The notes under the pieces were generated by a model. The model was not told the origin of the DNA. It worked only from the letters and a program-made list of their open reading frames with translations, and did no database searches. Shown here one piece after another: positions 1 through 8,759 of a stretch of 59,093 nt of DNA. Made by a program: the position numbers and the translations under genes. Every line of letters starts with the position of its first letter. The first letter of the stretch is position 1. The DNA is from Zoogloea oleivorans (GTDB lineage: Bacteria; Pseudomonadota; Gammaproteobacteria; Burkholderiales; Rhodocyclaceae): the NCBI RefSeq assembly GCF_008107625.1, contig NZ_SDKK01000004.1:1-59093 (forward strand). The letters are read 5' to 3'.

Positions 1-228
1 TTCAGAGTTGAAACCGCCCTTTCCAACTCCCAGCTTGTCTTGATATTTGCTGCGATGCATCGACTGAGCGAGCTTAGTCGTTACGATCCAATTGCTCTGG
101 CTGGGCACTTCAACGTCAATCACAACTGGCTGCTGTCGGAATTCATCCGCATGGCTCCTGGACAGTTTGTATATGGCATGGCGTCCGAGATCACTGGCCT
201 TGAGTTCATTCGTCCAGATGCCTTCTAG
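1..228 (+). CDS. YaaC-like protein, C-terminal fragment (5' end outside window)
   Basis: The frame is open from base 1, so only the last 75 codons are present and no start should be assigned here. The peptide (SRYDPIALAGHFN, NHNWLLSEFI, YGMASEITG) resembles the C-terminus of YaaC-family proteins, where a helical segment ends in a similar WL-EFI...ASEI pattern. YaaC function is not established. The stop codon lies three bases before the left box of the first attC site, the usual arrangement for a cassette-borne gene. The family call is from memory of the C-terminal pattern and is moderate; the coding call is firmer. Confidence 0.55.
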   Translation, partial: FRVETALSNSQLVLIFAAMHRLSELSRYDPIALAGHFNVNHNWLLSEFIRMAPGQFVYGMASEITGLEFIRPDAF

Positions 229-231
229 TAT

Positions 232-298
232 TTCTAACACTTCGTTCCAGGGGACGCTCTGCCTATCGGCGGCGCGCCCCTGAACTCGGACGTTAGGC
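232..298 (+). repeat. attC recombination site 1
   Basis: The left box TTCTAAC (232-238) and the right core GTTAGGC (292-298) flank an imperfect inverted repeat. GTTCCAGGGG on the left pairs with CCCCTGAAC on the right, leaving one extra unpaired C on the left arm. Such an extrahelical base is typical of attC sites and sets strand choice for the integrase. The site directly follows the stop of the upstream gene. Confidence 0.8.
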
Positions 299-329
299 TT
301 CATGAAACACACTGAGCTATGCTAAGAAA

Positions 330-821
330 ATGGATACGATAGATGCAATCGGTTTGCTGCTAGGAGTTATTGGCTTAGCCATAACATTGTGGCAATTGCA
401 CAAGACACGCAGTGCTGCGGAAGCAGCAAAGGAGTCTGCTTCTCAGGTCGTGGTTTCAATCCAGCGCTTTGAAGCGGCCACCAAAATGCACGAGGTCTGC
501 GCTAGGTCGCGCGAATTGCTTCGCGTACTTCACGGCAGAACATTGGCTCCAGCCGCACACGCAGCTTTCGAGCTTCGCGACGCAATGGCGAGGTATGGCC
601 ATGATCCACATAGTCAAGCGGTTGCCACCACCGTAGAGTGGAAGAAAGCTCATGGGGAGGCCAGAGAAATCCATGAAAGACTAGAAACAGCGGCGCTGGT
701 CAACAGAATTGGAGCGGATGAGCGTGCTGCTCTTCTGCATTCGGTTGCCCGCCTTCATACTGAATTTACATCTATGGCAGCGAAGGCTGCTGCCAATGGA
801 GTTAATGATGCCAATACCTAA
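330..821 (+). CDS. Membrane-anchored coiled-coil protein of unknown function (cassette gene)
   Basis: 163 residues. Residues 4-22 form one hydrophobic helix (GLLLGVIGLAITLW), followed at once by a basic, Ala-rich predicted coiled coil (LHKTRSAAEAAKESAS). The remainder is helical and hydrophilic with no catalytic motif that I recognise. This layout suggests a protein held in the inner membrane by its N-terminus with the bulk in the cytoplasm. The gene sits just after attC site 1, and its last 14 bases overlap the next gene, so the two are probably translationally coupled. No good ribosome-binding site precedes the ATG; earlier ATGs at 302 and 318 run into stops. Function unknown. Confidence 0.65.
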   Translation: MDTIDAIGLLLGVIGLAITLWQLHKTRSAAEAAKESASQVVVSIQRFEAATKMHEVCARSRELLRVLHGRTLAPAAHAAFELRDAMARYGHDPHSQAVATTVEWKKAHGEAREIHERLETAALVNRIGADERAALLHSVARLHTEFTSMAAKAAANGVNDANT

Positions 822-1176
822 AGATTACAAAGATATAGTCACGGCGCTGTTTGAAAAAACTAATGCAGGTCGTGTTAATTGGAAAAATAGTCGCTTTGGT
901 ATCGAGGTCAAAGTTGACAAGTCTAAGTTCAAACTTTGGAGCGGCACAGACGAAAACACAGACGAGGCATTTGTAGCCTTCGCTCTAAACGACCTGAACG
1001 GGAGCACCATGGACTCGTGGTACGTCGACGAAGGTGACGCAGACTACGATCAAATGACCCTTTTGTTTTCTGCAGCAAAAAGATATGCTAACGGTGTTCC
1101 TCAGCGCCTGTCAGAGCTAAAAAATGTCATATTGAAACTGGATTTTCTAGGTGAGTCTGAAGATGATGAGCTTTGA
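808..1176 (+). CDS. Small soluble protein of unknown function, coupled to the upstream gene
   Basis: 122 residues from the ATG at 808. GGAG at 798-801 lies six bases upstream, which favours this start over the ATG at 805 (spacing too short) or at 796. The frame is open further upstream, but that part lies inside the preceding gene. The protein is acidic, with a conserved-looking core (GRVNWKNS, FVAFALNDLNGS, SWYVDEGDADYDQM), no signal peptide and no membrane helix. It reads like a globular conserved hypothetical; I cannot name a family with confidence. The 14-base overlap with the membrane-anchored gene before it, and the shared cassette bounded by attC sites 1 and 2, suggest the two act together. 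Confidence 0.65.
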   Translation: MPIPKDYKDIVTALFEKTNAGRVNWKNSRFGIEVKVDKSKFKLWSGTDENTDEAFVAFALNDLNGSTMDSWYVDEGDADYDQMTLLFSAAKRYANGVPQRLSELKNVILKLDFLGESEDDEL

Positions 1177-1225
1177 GAAAGCGGCATAATTTGTTGCGAA
1201 TGCCAGAGCGTGCCTACGCGCCCCA

Positions 1226-1319
1226 GCCTAACAGGCTGGTCAAGCGGACACCAACAAGCTCTGCATGTTGGTGTCCGCCGCACTTCGTGCTCCGGTGTGG
1301 CTTACCGCAGGCGTTGAAC
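1226..1319 (+). repeat. attC recombination site 2
   Basis: The left box GCCTAAC (1226-1232) is complementary to the GTTAGGC that opens this cassette at 292. A perfect 12-base inverted repeat, CGGACACCAACA at 1245-1256 and its complement at 1266-1277, forms the inner stem. The right end reads GGCTTACCGCAGGCGTTGAAC with core GTTGAAC at 1313-1319. The right arm is longer than the left by about 20 bases, holding a second small stem. Confidence 0.7.
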
Positions 1320-1343
1320 GACAGCTTTCCTTAAAGCTCAACG
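1309..1343 (+). repeat. 35-base direct repeat, copy 1
   Basis: This stretch straddles the attC 2 core and the first bases of the next segment. It includes GTTGAACGACAGCTTTCC and a small hairpin (AGCTTT/AAAGCT). It recurs at 2721-2755 with one mismatch. Because each copy starts at an attC core, the two look like starts of related cassettes. Confidence 0.75.
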
Positions 1344-1664
1344 ACGGCATAGGGTCGGGCGCTGCCCGTCAAGCTTTTGGACAGCGGTCGCAGGGCTGAA
1401 TGTCGGCTGACGGGAATCTGCGACAGGCACAAGTCGGCCAGAAGCGGCCTATCGCCATCCGATCCGGATAGCGGCCATCCGGGTGGAAAGGTATGCTCCA
1501 GTACGTCGTGCCACATGGATCGGATCACCCCTATGCCGACGGCTGCTGCTTTTCCTGTTCTGTTATTTTTCCTTGCGAGTGGCTCCTGCTTCTAAACAGT
1601 CACTTGCAGAACAAGTTATCCGGCATCCCGATGTTATGCGGCAGAACTGTCGCCCTAAAACAGA
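1320..1664 (+). other. Cassette-like segment without a recognisable gene
   Basis: Between attC site 2 and the GTTAGGC core at 1665 I find no convincing protein-coding gene on either strand. The open frames here (for example 1483-1692 and 1331-1528) lack ribosome-binding sites, have low-complexity or Arg/Ser-rich translations and resemble no family. The segment opens with the 35-base repeat and a hairpin. It may be a degraded cassette, or a non-coding cassette carrying a promoter or small RNA. Confidence 0.5.
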
Positions 1665-1671
1665 GTTAGGC
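1651..1671 (+). repeat. Possible right half of a degenerate attC site
   Basis: CGCCCTAAAACAGAGTTAGGC ends in a good core, GTTAGGC (1665-1671), and its left part resembles the right arm of the other sites. I cannot find a convincing complementary left arm between 1550 and 1640, so the site is either decayed or a hybrid produced by rearrangement. It does mark the start of the next cassette: that cassette's downstream site opens with the matching GCCTAAC at 2415. Confidence 0.4.
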
Positions 1672-1673
1672 GC

Positions 1674-2420
1674 ATGGCGCTCACAGACATGACTATCGAT
1701 CAAATCATTGCTCTATCAGCAAGTGTGGGCGCATTTATGTCGGCCATTGCCACCTTTTTGACCGTCAGGCAAATGTCGCATCAACGTCAAGCATCGTATC
1801 TGCCAGAACTTGTGCTTTCACGAACGATATTTAAAGGTACAGCAAACCCGATTGCGGCCGGCCCAATACCAAGTCACTGGATTCCCAAAGCTAGAAACGA
1901 AAGTAAGACCGAGGTAATGCCGCTATTTTCATTGCCCTTAACCAATGTTGGGCTAGGAGCAGCGAAAGACATTTCAGTTTCATGGTCGTTTCCGATTGAG
2001 AAAATTGTTCGTCAAGTAAACGACCTTGCGCAAAAAACACTGACGCCGCTCTACTTCGAGCTTGAAGATGGTGCGGTATCAATAAAGTCAGAAAGTCTTG
2101 GAGGCGGCACTTCCTTCTGGAAAAACCAACAGAAGGAAATGATTGATTATGTACTTCCAGCCGCAGTTCAAAATGAACCAGTGCAACTAAAGATTCCTCA
2201 CGCGTTTGTACTCATGGTCTCTGCCCTTTTCTTTGTCTCATCAAAAGATGCAGGCAAGAATTCAGCTCTCGATATTCCTTCGCTTGTTGTGCACTTGAGC
2301 TTTCGCGACATTGGTAACAAAGCTCATACCGCTGCCTTCGAGATCAGCCTTCAAGTAATCGCTTATGGTGGGGACGGTAGCTTCCTTCATGGGTATTTGG
2401 AGTCCAAAAAATGCGCCTAA
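1674..2420 (+). CDS. Membrane-anchored protein of unknown function (cassette gene)
   Basis: 248 residues. An N-terminal hydrophobic stretch at about residues 10-31 (IIALSASVGAFMSAIATFLTV) is followed by a basic/polar turn (RQMSHQRQASYLPELVL). The rest is a mainly beta soluble domain with a second hydrophobic stretch near residues 184-191. The opening pattern, one membrane helix then a short coiled segment then 'YLPEL', is common in uncharacterised accessory-genome proteins; no enzymatic motif is visible. The gene starts two bases after a GTTAGGC core, and its stop codon lies inside the left box of attC site 4, so it fills its cassette. ATG 1689 is an alternative start; neither has a clear ribosome-binding site. 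Confidence 0.65.
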   Translation: MALTDMTIDQIIALSASVGAFMSAIATFLTVRQMSHQRQASYLPELVLSRTIFKGTANPIAAGPIPSHWIPKARNESKTEVMPLFSLPLTNVGLGAAKDISVSWSFPIEKIVRQVNDLAQKTLTPLYFELEDGAVSIKSESLGGGTSFWKNQQKEMIDYVLPAAVQNEPVQLKIPHAFVLMVSALFFVSSKDAGKNSALDIPSLVVHLSFRDIGNKAHTAAFEISLQVIAYGGDGSFLHGYLESKKCA

Positions 2421-2481
2421 CCCATCATTCCACCGGACCTGCGCGAAAAGCCGCGCAGTCCGGTGAATTCAAACGTTAGCT
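2415..2481 (+). repeat. attC recombination site 4
   Basis: The left box is GCCTAAC (2415-2421) and the right core GTTAGCT (2475-2481). ATTCCACCGGAC pairs with GTCCGGTGAAT apart from one unpaired C on the left arm; the inner GCGCG/CGCGC stem closes on a short loop. The stop codon of the upstream gene (2418-2420) is part of the left box. This is the cleanest attC in the window. Confidence 0.9.
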
Positions 2482-2496
2482 AGTAAGGAGGTTTTC

Positions 2497-2658
2497 ATGG
2501 CATATCACTATCAATGTGCAGAGTGTTATTGCACGCTGTACTATGAAGAAGCCAGAGATGGGGAACCCATATACAGTGTAGTAAATGGCGATCTTTGTTC
2601 ATCATGTCAATCTCAAAAGGAAGAGGAACTCTACGACTACTATGATGATGACGATTGA
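2497..2658 (+). CDS. 53-residue zinc-ribbon-like protein (cassette gene)
   Basis: A very strong ribosome-binding site (AAGGAGG, 2485-2491) lies six bases before the ATG, and the reading frame fills the cassette between two attC sites. The protein has CxxC at residues 7-10 with an extra Cys at 12, a second CxxC at 34-37 (CSSC), and an acidic, Tyr-rich tail (YDYYDDDD). Two CxxC pairs about 24 residues apart are typical of a small zinc ribbon. It could bind nucleic acid or a protein partner, but no function can be assigned. It has no membrane segment. Confidence 0.75.
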   Translation: MAYHYQCAECYCTLYYEEARDGEPIYSVVNGDLCSSCQSQKEEELYDYYDDDD

Positions 2659-2674
2659 AATTCAATATCCAACC

Positions 2675-2731
2675 AGCTAACAAATCATTCAAGCCGACGC
2701 TTTCCAGCGCGGCTTAATTTAGGCGTTGAAC
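2675..2731 (+). repeat. attC recombination site 5
   Basis: A short, classical site. The left box AGCTAAC (2675-2681) is complementary to the GTTAGCT that opens this cassette. CATTCAAGCCGACGC pairs with GCGCGGCTTAATTTAGG, and the core is GTTGAAC (2725-2731). The arm sequences closely resemble those of the attC of well-known aadA-type resistance cassettes. Confidence 0.85.
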
Positions 2732-2755
2732 GACAGCTTTCCTCAAAGCTCAACG
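2721..2755 (+). repeat. 35-base direct repeat, copy 2
   Basis: Second copy of the sequence at 1309-1343, with one mismatch, beginning at the core of attC site 5. Weak similarity continues for about 14 more bases (to GGGTCG). No further attC is seen downstream, so this probably starts the last, degraded cassette before stable chromosome. Bases 2756-2871 hold no gene that I can support. Confidence 0.75.
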
Positions 2756-2871
2756 GCAACATTGGGTCGAATCCAGACCTTATCCATACCTCGCTCGGGT
2801 CGAGTACCGCCGTTCGCAGCCGACGAAAGCAGCCATTCAGACTCAGCAAACCGACAACGCCATAACCCCCC

Positions 2872-3351
2872 ATGCACCTCCGAGGCCTTCATCATTTCGC
2901 CGCACTCACTGCGCTCCTCCTCGTCACCAGTCACGCCAACGCCCAATCGCTCCCTCCACCCACCAAAACCGTTTTCAGGTGCGAGGAAGGCGGCAAGATC
3001 GTCTATTCGGACGCGCCTTGCCTGGGCGCCAGGAAAATCGACGTTGAGCCGACTCGTGGCGTGAGCAAGTTGTCAGGGAAGGAGCGCATCGGCAGCACGG
3101 TTCAGCACGAGCTTCGGCGTGAGCAGATCGCCGAAGCGGTCCGCCCCCTTAGTGGGATGAACCCGCAGCAGTTCGACACCTTCGGGCGGCGCCAGAGTCT
3201 CTCATCAGCGGCACAGCGTGAATGTCTGCGTCTGGATGAACAGGTGATGGCCGCGGAGCGGGACGAGCACGGCGCCAAGGGGCCGGTGCTGGCAGATATC
3301 CAGGCGCGGCTTTTCGGCTTGAGGAAGCGCTTCAGGGAATTGGGGTGTTGA
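2872..3351 (+). CDS. Exported DUF4124-domain protein
   Basis: 159 residues. Residues 1-24 form a signal peptide (HHFAALTALLLVTSHANA, cleavage after AxA). Residues about 33-51 carry the DUF4124 signature, VFRCEEGGKIVYSDAPC, in which a Cys-containing strand is followed by 'G-I-YSD-PC'. The two cysteines probably form a disulfide in the periplasm. The C-terminal half is charged and helical. DUF4124 proteins are widespread in betaproteobacteria; their role is not established. A hairpin follows the stop (GAGGCC/GGCCTC, 3356-3371). The gene lies at the edge of the cassette region but has chromosomal character. Confidence 0.75.
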   Translation: MHLRGLHHFAALTALLLVTSHANAQSLPPPTKTVFRCEEGGKIVYSDAPCLGARKIDVEPTRGVSKLSGKERIGSTVQHELRREQIAEAVRPLSGMNPQQFDTFGRRQSLSSAAQRECLRLDEQVMAAERDEHGAKGPVLADIQARLFGLRKRFRELGC

Positions 3352-3426
3352 GAGTGAGGCCAGTCGGCCTCCCGACTCAATGGGCTTGCATCCCCTTCCC
3401 CAGCATCACCCTCTAAAAGCGAAGCG

Positions 3427-3942
3427 TCAGAACGCCCATGAGTTTCTCATAGCAGCAAGATCCCGCTGGAGGTCGCGCATTTTCTCGATAGAAGCACGCA
3501 ACTCATCCAAAGAGAATTCCGTTTGACGCTGGTCGGGCGACGTTGGTAGACCGCTCACATGAAAGACGCAACGGCCATAAGCCTCGACACCCCATCGCCC
3601 ATGAGCCAGCTTATTTCGAATCTTGCGAACCTCATGGGCTTGATCTATCCAGCTGCGATAGGCTTGCTCTTTTTTCGACCCACTTGCGGATGACTTTTCG
3701 AGCAGGTTCACCATCAGATCCAGTCGACCAGAAAAACTGAGCGCTGATGCCTTGATCGTCAGTGACTCAAGCTCGCGCCCGCCGTCATGCCAGACAAGGC
3801 ATAAGCCCTGCGCCATCTCGAGTCTGCCAAACTCAAAGAGGAATTCGCCAAGCAAGCTTGCAGCCTCACGCTCGGTCTTTTCCCGTGCGGCGAACATTTC
3901 CGCCACAGTCCATTCCTCATAGGGCTTTTCAGAGTCGGTCAT
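3427..3942 (-). CDS. HEPN-like hypothetical protein
   Basis: 171 residues, all-helical in appearance, with no signal peptide. The central EVRKIRNKLAHGRWG contains R-x4-H (RNKLAH), the RNase-type motif of HEPN-fold proteins and their relatives, preceded by the usual helix with a conserved acidic/Arg face. The rest (N-terminal LLGEFLFEFGRLE) also fits a HEPN-like bundle. It starts 18 bases after the rep stop codon on the same strand, so the two may share a transcript. No nucleotidyltransferase (MNT) partner is adjacent. It might be an RNase, but R-x4-H also occurs in non-catalytic family members. Family call moderate; function unknown. Confidence 0.55.
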   Translation of the reverse strand: MTDSEKPYEEWTVAEMFAAREKTEREAASLLGEFLFEFGRLEMAQGLCLVWHDGGRELESLTIKASALSFSGRLDLMVNLLEKSSASGSKKEQAYRSWIDQAHEVRKIRNKLAHGRWGVEAYGRCVFHVSGLPTSPDQRQTEFSLDELRASIEKMRDLQRDLAAMRNSWAF

Positions 3943-3960
3943 GCTTTGGTCTCGGTGTTC

Positions 3961-5964
<2,004 letters not shown>

Positions 5965-6036
5965 GGGCGGCAGAGGAACATCGGGCAGAGCAGGGAAGGC
6001 ATTCTACCGCGCTGCGACAAACCCCTCCGGATTCCC

Positions 6037-6102
6037 GTGGGTCGGACTTCAGTCCGACAGCGCACGTTCAGCCAGGGGATGTCGGACTGAAGTCCGACCC
6101 AC
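6037..6102. repeat. REP-like palindromic repeat pair, copy 1
   Basis: Two 22-base arms in opposite orientation (6037-6058 and 6081-6102) surround a 22-base centre. Each arm contains a palindrome, GTCGGACTTCAGTCCGAC, plus an outer GTGG/CCAC. The same structure recurs at 13713-13777 in the opposite orientation, with a conserved centre (AGCxCAxGTTCAGCxAG). The arrangement is that of bacterial REP/BIME elements mobilised by RAYT transposases; no RAYT gene is in the window. This copy lies between the divergent rep and thrB genes. Confidence 0.85.
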
Positions 6103-6138
6103 AGGGGTGGGGGAAGGATGATGTAAGCTGTGTCCATC

Positions 6139-7086
6139 ATGTCCGTCTTTACTCCCGTCACCGACGCCGATCTCGCTGATTGGCTGAAGAATTACGCCAT
6201 CGGCCGCCTGGATGCCCTGCAGGGTATTTCCGCGGGTGTGCAGAACAGTAACTTCTTCGTTACCACCAGCCTTGGCCGCTATGTGCTCACGCTGTTCGAG
6301 ACCATGCCGCGGGCCGAGCTGCCTTTTTACCTGCACCTGATGGCCCATCTGGCCCGCCACGGTTTGCCCGTGCCGGCGCCCATCGCCAATCGGGACAACG
6401 AATACCTGGGCAGCCTGTCGGGCAAGCCGGCGGTGCTGGTCAGCCGCCTGGCGGGCAAGTCCGACATGGCGCCCGACGTGGCGCGGTGCACGCGCATCGG
6501 GGCAATGCTGGCCGGGCTGCATCTGGCCGGCCAGTCCTTCGGGCGCAAGCAGGCCAACCCGCGTGGCGCCAGTTGGCGGCAGCATTGTGCGGCCCGGGTG
6601 CGCGCCCATCTGCCCGCGGACGAACAAGCCGAACTCGATGCGGAACTCGTCTTTCAGTCCGGCTTCAATCTGGAGACCCTGCCGCAGGGCGTGATTCACG
6701 CCGATCTGTTTCGCGACAACGTGTTGTGGGACGGCGACTACGTGGGCGGGGTGATCGACTTCTATTTTGCCGGGCAGGATGCGCTGCTCTTTGACGTGGC
6801 GGTGACGGTGAATGACTGGTGTGCCGATGCCGACGGTCAGCTCGACGCGGCGCGCACGGCGGCCTTGCTGGCGAGCTACGCCGAGTCGCGGCCCTTTACG
6901 CCTGCCGAACGGGCGGCCTGGCCGGCCATGCTGCGCGCTGCGGCACTGCGCTTCTGGCTGTCACGTCTGGAAGATTTTCATCTGCCGCGCGCCGGTGAAA
7001 TGGTGCTGGTGAAGGATCCGGGCGAGTATCGGCGCATCCTCCGCCTGCGTGCGGCCAGCAACACGACGCCGCTGTTGCCGGCATGA
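6139..7086 (+). CDS. thrB: Homoserine kinase (APH-fold type)
   Basis: 315 residues. It phosphorylates L-homoserine at the hydroxyl in threonine synthesis. This is the choline-kinase/APH-like ThrB of betaproteobacteria and pseudomonads, not the GHMP type of E. coli. Evidence: N-terminal MSVFTPVTDADLADWL, GISAGVQNSNFFVTT in the nucleotide lobe, catalytic loop VIHADLFRDNVLW (HxDxxxxN) and metal-binding VIDFYFAG. The ATG at 6139 gives the usual family N-terminus; a GTG three codons upstream (6130) is possible. The ribosome-binding site is weak. No other thr gene is adjacent. Confidence 0.9.
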   Translation: MSVFTPVTDADLADWLKNYAIGRLDALQGISAGVQNSNFFVTTSLGRYVLTLFETMPRAELPFYLHLMAHLARHGLPVPAPIANRDNEYLGSLSGKPAVLVSRLAGKSDMAPDVARCTRIGAMLAGLHLAGQSFGRKQANPRGASWRQHCAARVRAHLPADEQAELDAELVFQSGFNLETLPQGVIHADLFRDNVLWDGDYVGGVIDFYFAGQDALLFDVAVTVNDWCADADGQLDAARTAALLASYAESRPFTPAERAAWPAMLRAAALRFWLSRLEDFHLPRAGEMVLVKDPGEYRRILRLRAASNTTPLLPA

Positions 7087-7195
7087 TTTTGTATCCATCC
7101 CGCACACGCGGTTTGAACTTGGCAGCGGATTTGGGCTAGCATCGCGTCGCAGTGCAACATCCTGATTTTTCATTCCGTTTTCCATTCGTACAGCC

Positions 7196-7987
7196 ATGAC
7201 CGAACCGGCCTCCCCGGCAGCCCATTCCCACAACGCCGCACGCCATCCGCGGCCGCGCCATGTCTCGCCTGCCGAGAGCCTGGCGTGGCTGAAGGCTGGC
7301 TGGACTTATTTCGTGCGCGATCCGGGCGTGTGGGTCGCCATCAGCGTGATCTTCATCGTCATGCTGTTCGTCCTCGGGCTGGTGCCGCTGCTCGGCTGGG
7401 CCGTGGTACTGATCGGTTTTCCGGTGATGGTGGCGGGCATGGTGCTGGGTTGCCACGCGCTGGCCGAGGGCAAGCCGCTGCGCATCGAGCACCTGTTCGC
7501 GGGGCTCAAGGTGCATGCCGGCAACCTGTCGCTGGTTGGTGTGTTCTATCTGCTGGGCGGGCTGATTGCCGGCTTCGTGTCGGTGGTGGTGGGTGGCGGT
7601 GCGCTGCTCACCGGCTACATCCTCGGCGCGCTGGCCGGGCTCGGCATGGGTCTGGTGAGTGGCGTGGTGCTGGGCAGCGTGGTGTTCTCGGTGCTGTGGG
7701 TGCTGCTCATTACCGCGCTGTGGTTTGCCGCGCCGCTGGTGGTGCTGCGCAACACGCCGCCGCTGGACGCGATGAAGCTGTCGCTGTCGGCCTGCTTCAG
7801 CAACATCGGCGCCTTCATCGTGCTGGGCGTGCTGATCTACGTGCTCATCTGGGTGGCGATGATTCCCGCCGGGCTCGGTGTGCTGGTGCTCATCCCGGTG
7901 CTGGCCGGTACCCTTTACGCGTCCTATCAGGACGTCTTTGGCGACGCACCGGTGCTGCCGCCGGCCGTCACCCATACCGCGGAATAA
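7196..7987 (+). CDS. BPSS1780-family inner-membrane protein, first of a tandem pair
   Basis: 263 residues. After a polar N-terminus (SPAESLAWLKAGWTYFVRDPGVWV) come about six hydrophobic segments, including VIFIVMLFVLGLVPLLGWAV and long Gly/Val/Leu-rich helices. The pattern 'W-L-x-G-W-x-x-F-x-x-x-P-x-x-W' at the start is typical of the BPSS1780 family of membrane proteins, which has no established function. It is followed four bases later by a second family member and then by nadD, so the three probably form one transcript. The two paralogues may form a heteromeric membrane complex; that is inference. Confidence 0.7.
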   Translation: MTEPASPAAHSHNAARHPRPRHVSPAESLAWLKAGWTYFVRDPGVWVAISVIFIVMLFVLGLVPLLGWAVVLIGFPVMVAGMVLGCHALAEGKPLRIEHLFAGLKVHAGNLSLVGVFYLLGGLIAGFVSVVVGGGALLTGYILGALAGLGMGLVSGVVLGSVVFSVLWVLLITALWFAAPLVVLRNTPPLDAMKLSLSACFSNIGAFIVLGVLIYVLIWVAMIPAGLGVLVLIPVLAGTLYASYQDVFGDAPVLPPAVTHTAE

Positions 7988-7991
7988 ACCG

Positions 7992-8759
7992 ATGCAGGCG
8001 CGTACTTTGCCGGCCCCGCGTGGCTGGATGTGGATTCTCGACGGTTTTGCGCTGTGGAAGCGCAATCCGGCCCTCATCACCTTTCTCGTCTTTGGTTACT
8101 GGTTCTGCCTGCTGATTGTCGCGGCGGTACCCTTCATCGGCCAGGTGCTCATGTCGCTGGCCATGCCGGCCCTGTCGCTGGGCATCTTCAACGGCTGCAA
8201 GGCGGTGGCCGAGAAGCGCAAGGCCGGGCCGGAAATCCTCATCTCGGGCTTCAAGCAGAACCTGCCCGAGCAGGTGAAGATCGGCGGCATCTACCTGATC
8301 GGCACCCTGGTGGTGCTGGGCCTCACGGCGCTGGCCGATGGCGGCATTCTGGCCGAACTGATGCTCGGCAAGCGCAAGCTCGACGACGCCACCGCCGAAG
8401 ACCCGGCACTGATGTTCTCGCTGCTCATCGGCACGCTCGGCTCGACGCCGCTGATGATGGCCTACTGGTTTGCCCCGCTGCTGTGCGGCTGGGGCCGCAT
8501 GTCGGCAGTCAAGGCCATGTTCTTCAGCTTCGTGGCGTGCTGGCGCAACTGGCGCGCCTTTATGGCCTACGGCCTGGGCCTGATGATTGCGGTGCTGATC
8601 CCCGGCCTGCTGATCAGCCTGCTCGGCCTGCTCTCGCCGATCCTCAGCACGCTGCCGGCCATCGCCCTGCCGCTGATCTTCATTCCGGTGGTGTTCGCCA
8701 GCTTTTACGCCAACGCCTGCGACGTGTTCGACCACATCGGGCCCGATGACGCAGCCTGA
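7992..8759 (+). CDS. BPSS1780-family inner-membrane protein, second of a tandem pair
   Basis: 255 residues from the ATG at 7992 (MQARTLPAPRGWMWILDGFALWKRNP). The frame is open to 7878, but that part overlaps the preceding gene and is not family-like. It has the same opening signature as its neighbour (GW-W-I-DGF-L-KRNP) and about six predicted membrane segments ending in LPLIFIPVVFASFYANACDVF. It shares the fold with the preceding gene but is diverged, so the duplication is old. Its last 14 bases overlap nadD, suggesting translational coupling. Function unknown. Confidence 0.7.
   Translation: MQARTLPAPRGWMWILDGFALWKRNPALITFLVFGYWFCLLIVAAVPFIGQVLMSLAMPALSLGIFNGCKAVAEKRKAGPEILISGFKQNLPEQVKIGGIYLIGTLVVLGLTALADGGILAELMLGKRKLDDATAEDPALMFSLLIGTLGSTPLMMAYWFAPLLCGWGRMSAVKAMFFSFVACWRNWRAFMAYGLGLMIAVLIPGLLISLLGLLSPILSTLPAIALPLIFIPVVFASFYANACDVFDHIGPDDAA

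Larger units (their letters stand above)
1..2755. mobile_element. Integron gene-cassette array, distal part
   Basis: Short same-strand genes of unknown function alternate with imperfect inverted repeats of about 57-95 bases that end in GTTRRRY-type cores (GTTAGGC, GTTGAAC, GTTAGCT), as attC sites do. The decisive test is internal. In a true cassette the first bases are complementary to the left box of its own downstream attC. The cassette starting GTTAGGC at 292 ends with a site opening GCCTAAC at 1226; the one starting GTTAGGC at 1665 ends with GCCTAAC at 2415; the one starting GTTAGCT at 2475 ends with AGCTAAC at 2675. Composition is AT-richer than the rest of the window. No integrase or attI is visible, so this is either the far end of a chromosomal integron or a cluster of attC sites lacking an integrase. 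Confidence 0.8.

Noticed and set aside
1483-1692. 69-residue frame in the gene-less cassette
   Set aside because: No ribosome-binding site, crosses the attC-like core and the next gene's start, and has no recognisable domain.
3356-3371. GAGGCC/GGCCTC hairpin after the DUF4124 gene as a terminator
   Set aside because: Perfect six-base stem but no T-tract; left as a note in the gene entry.
6130-6138. GTG start nine bases upstream for thrB
   Set aside because: The ATG at 6139 gives the usual family N-terminus MSVFTPVTDADL; the upstream codons add nothing conserved.
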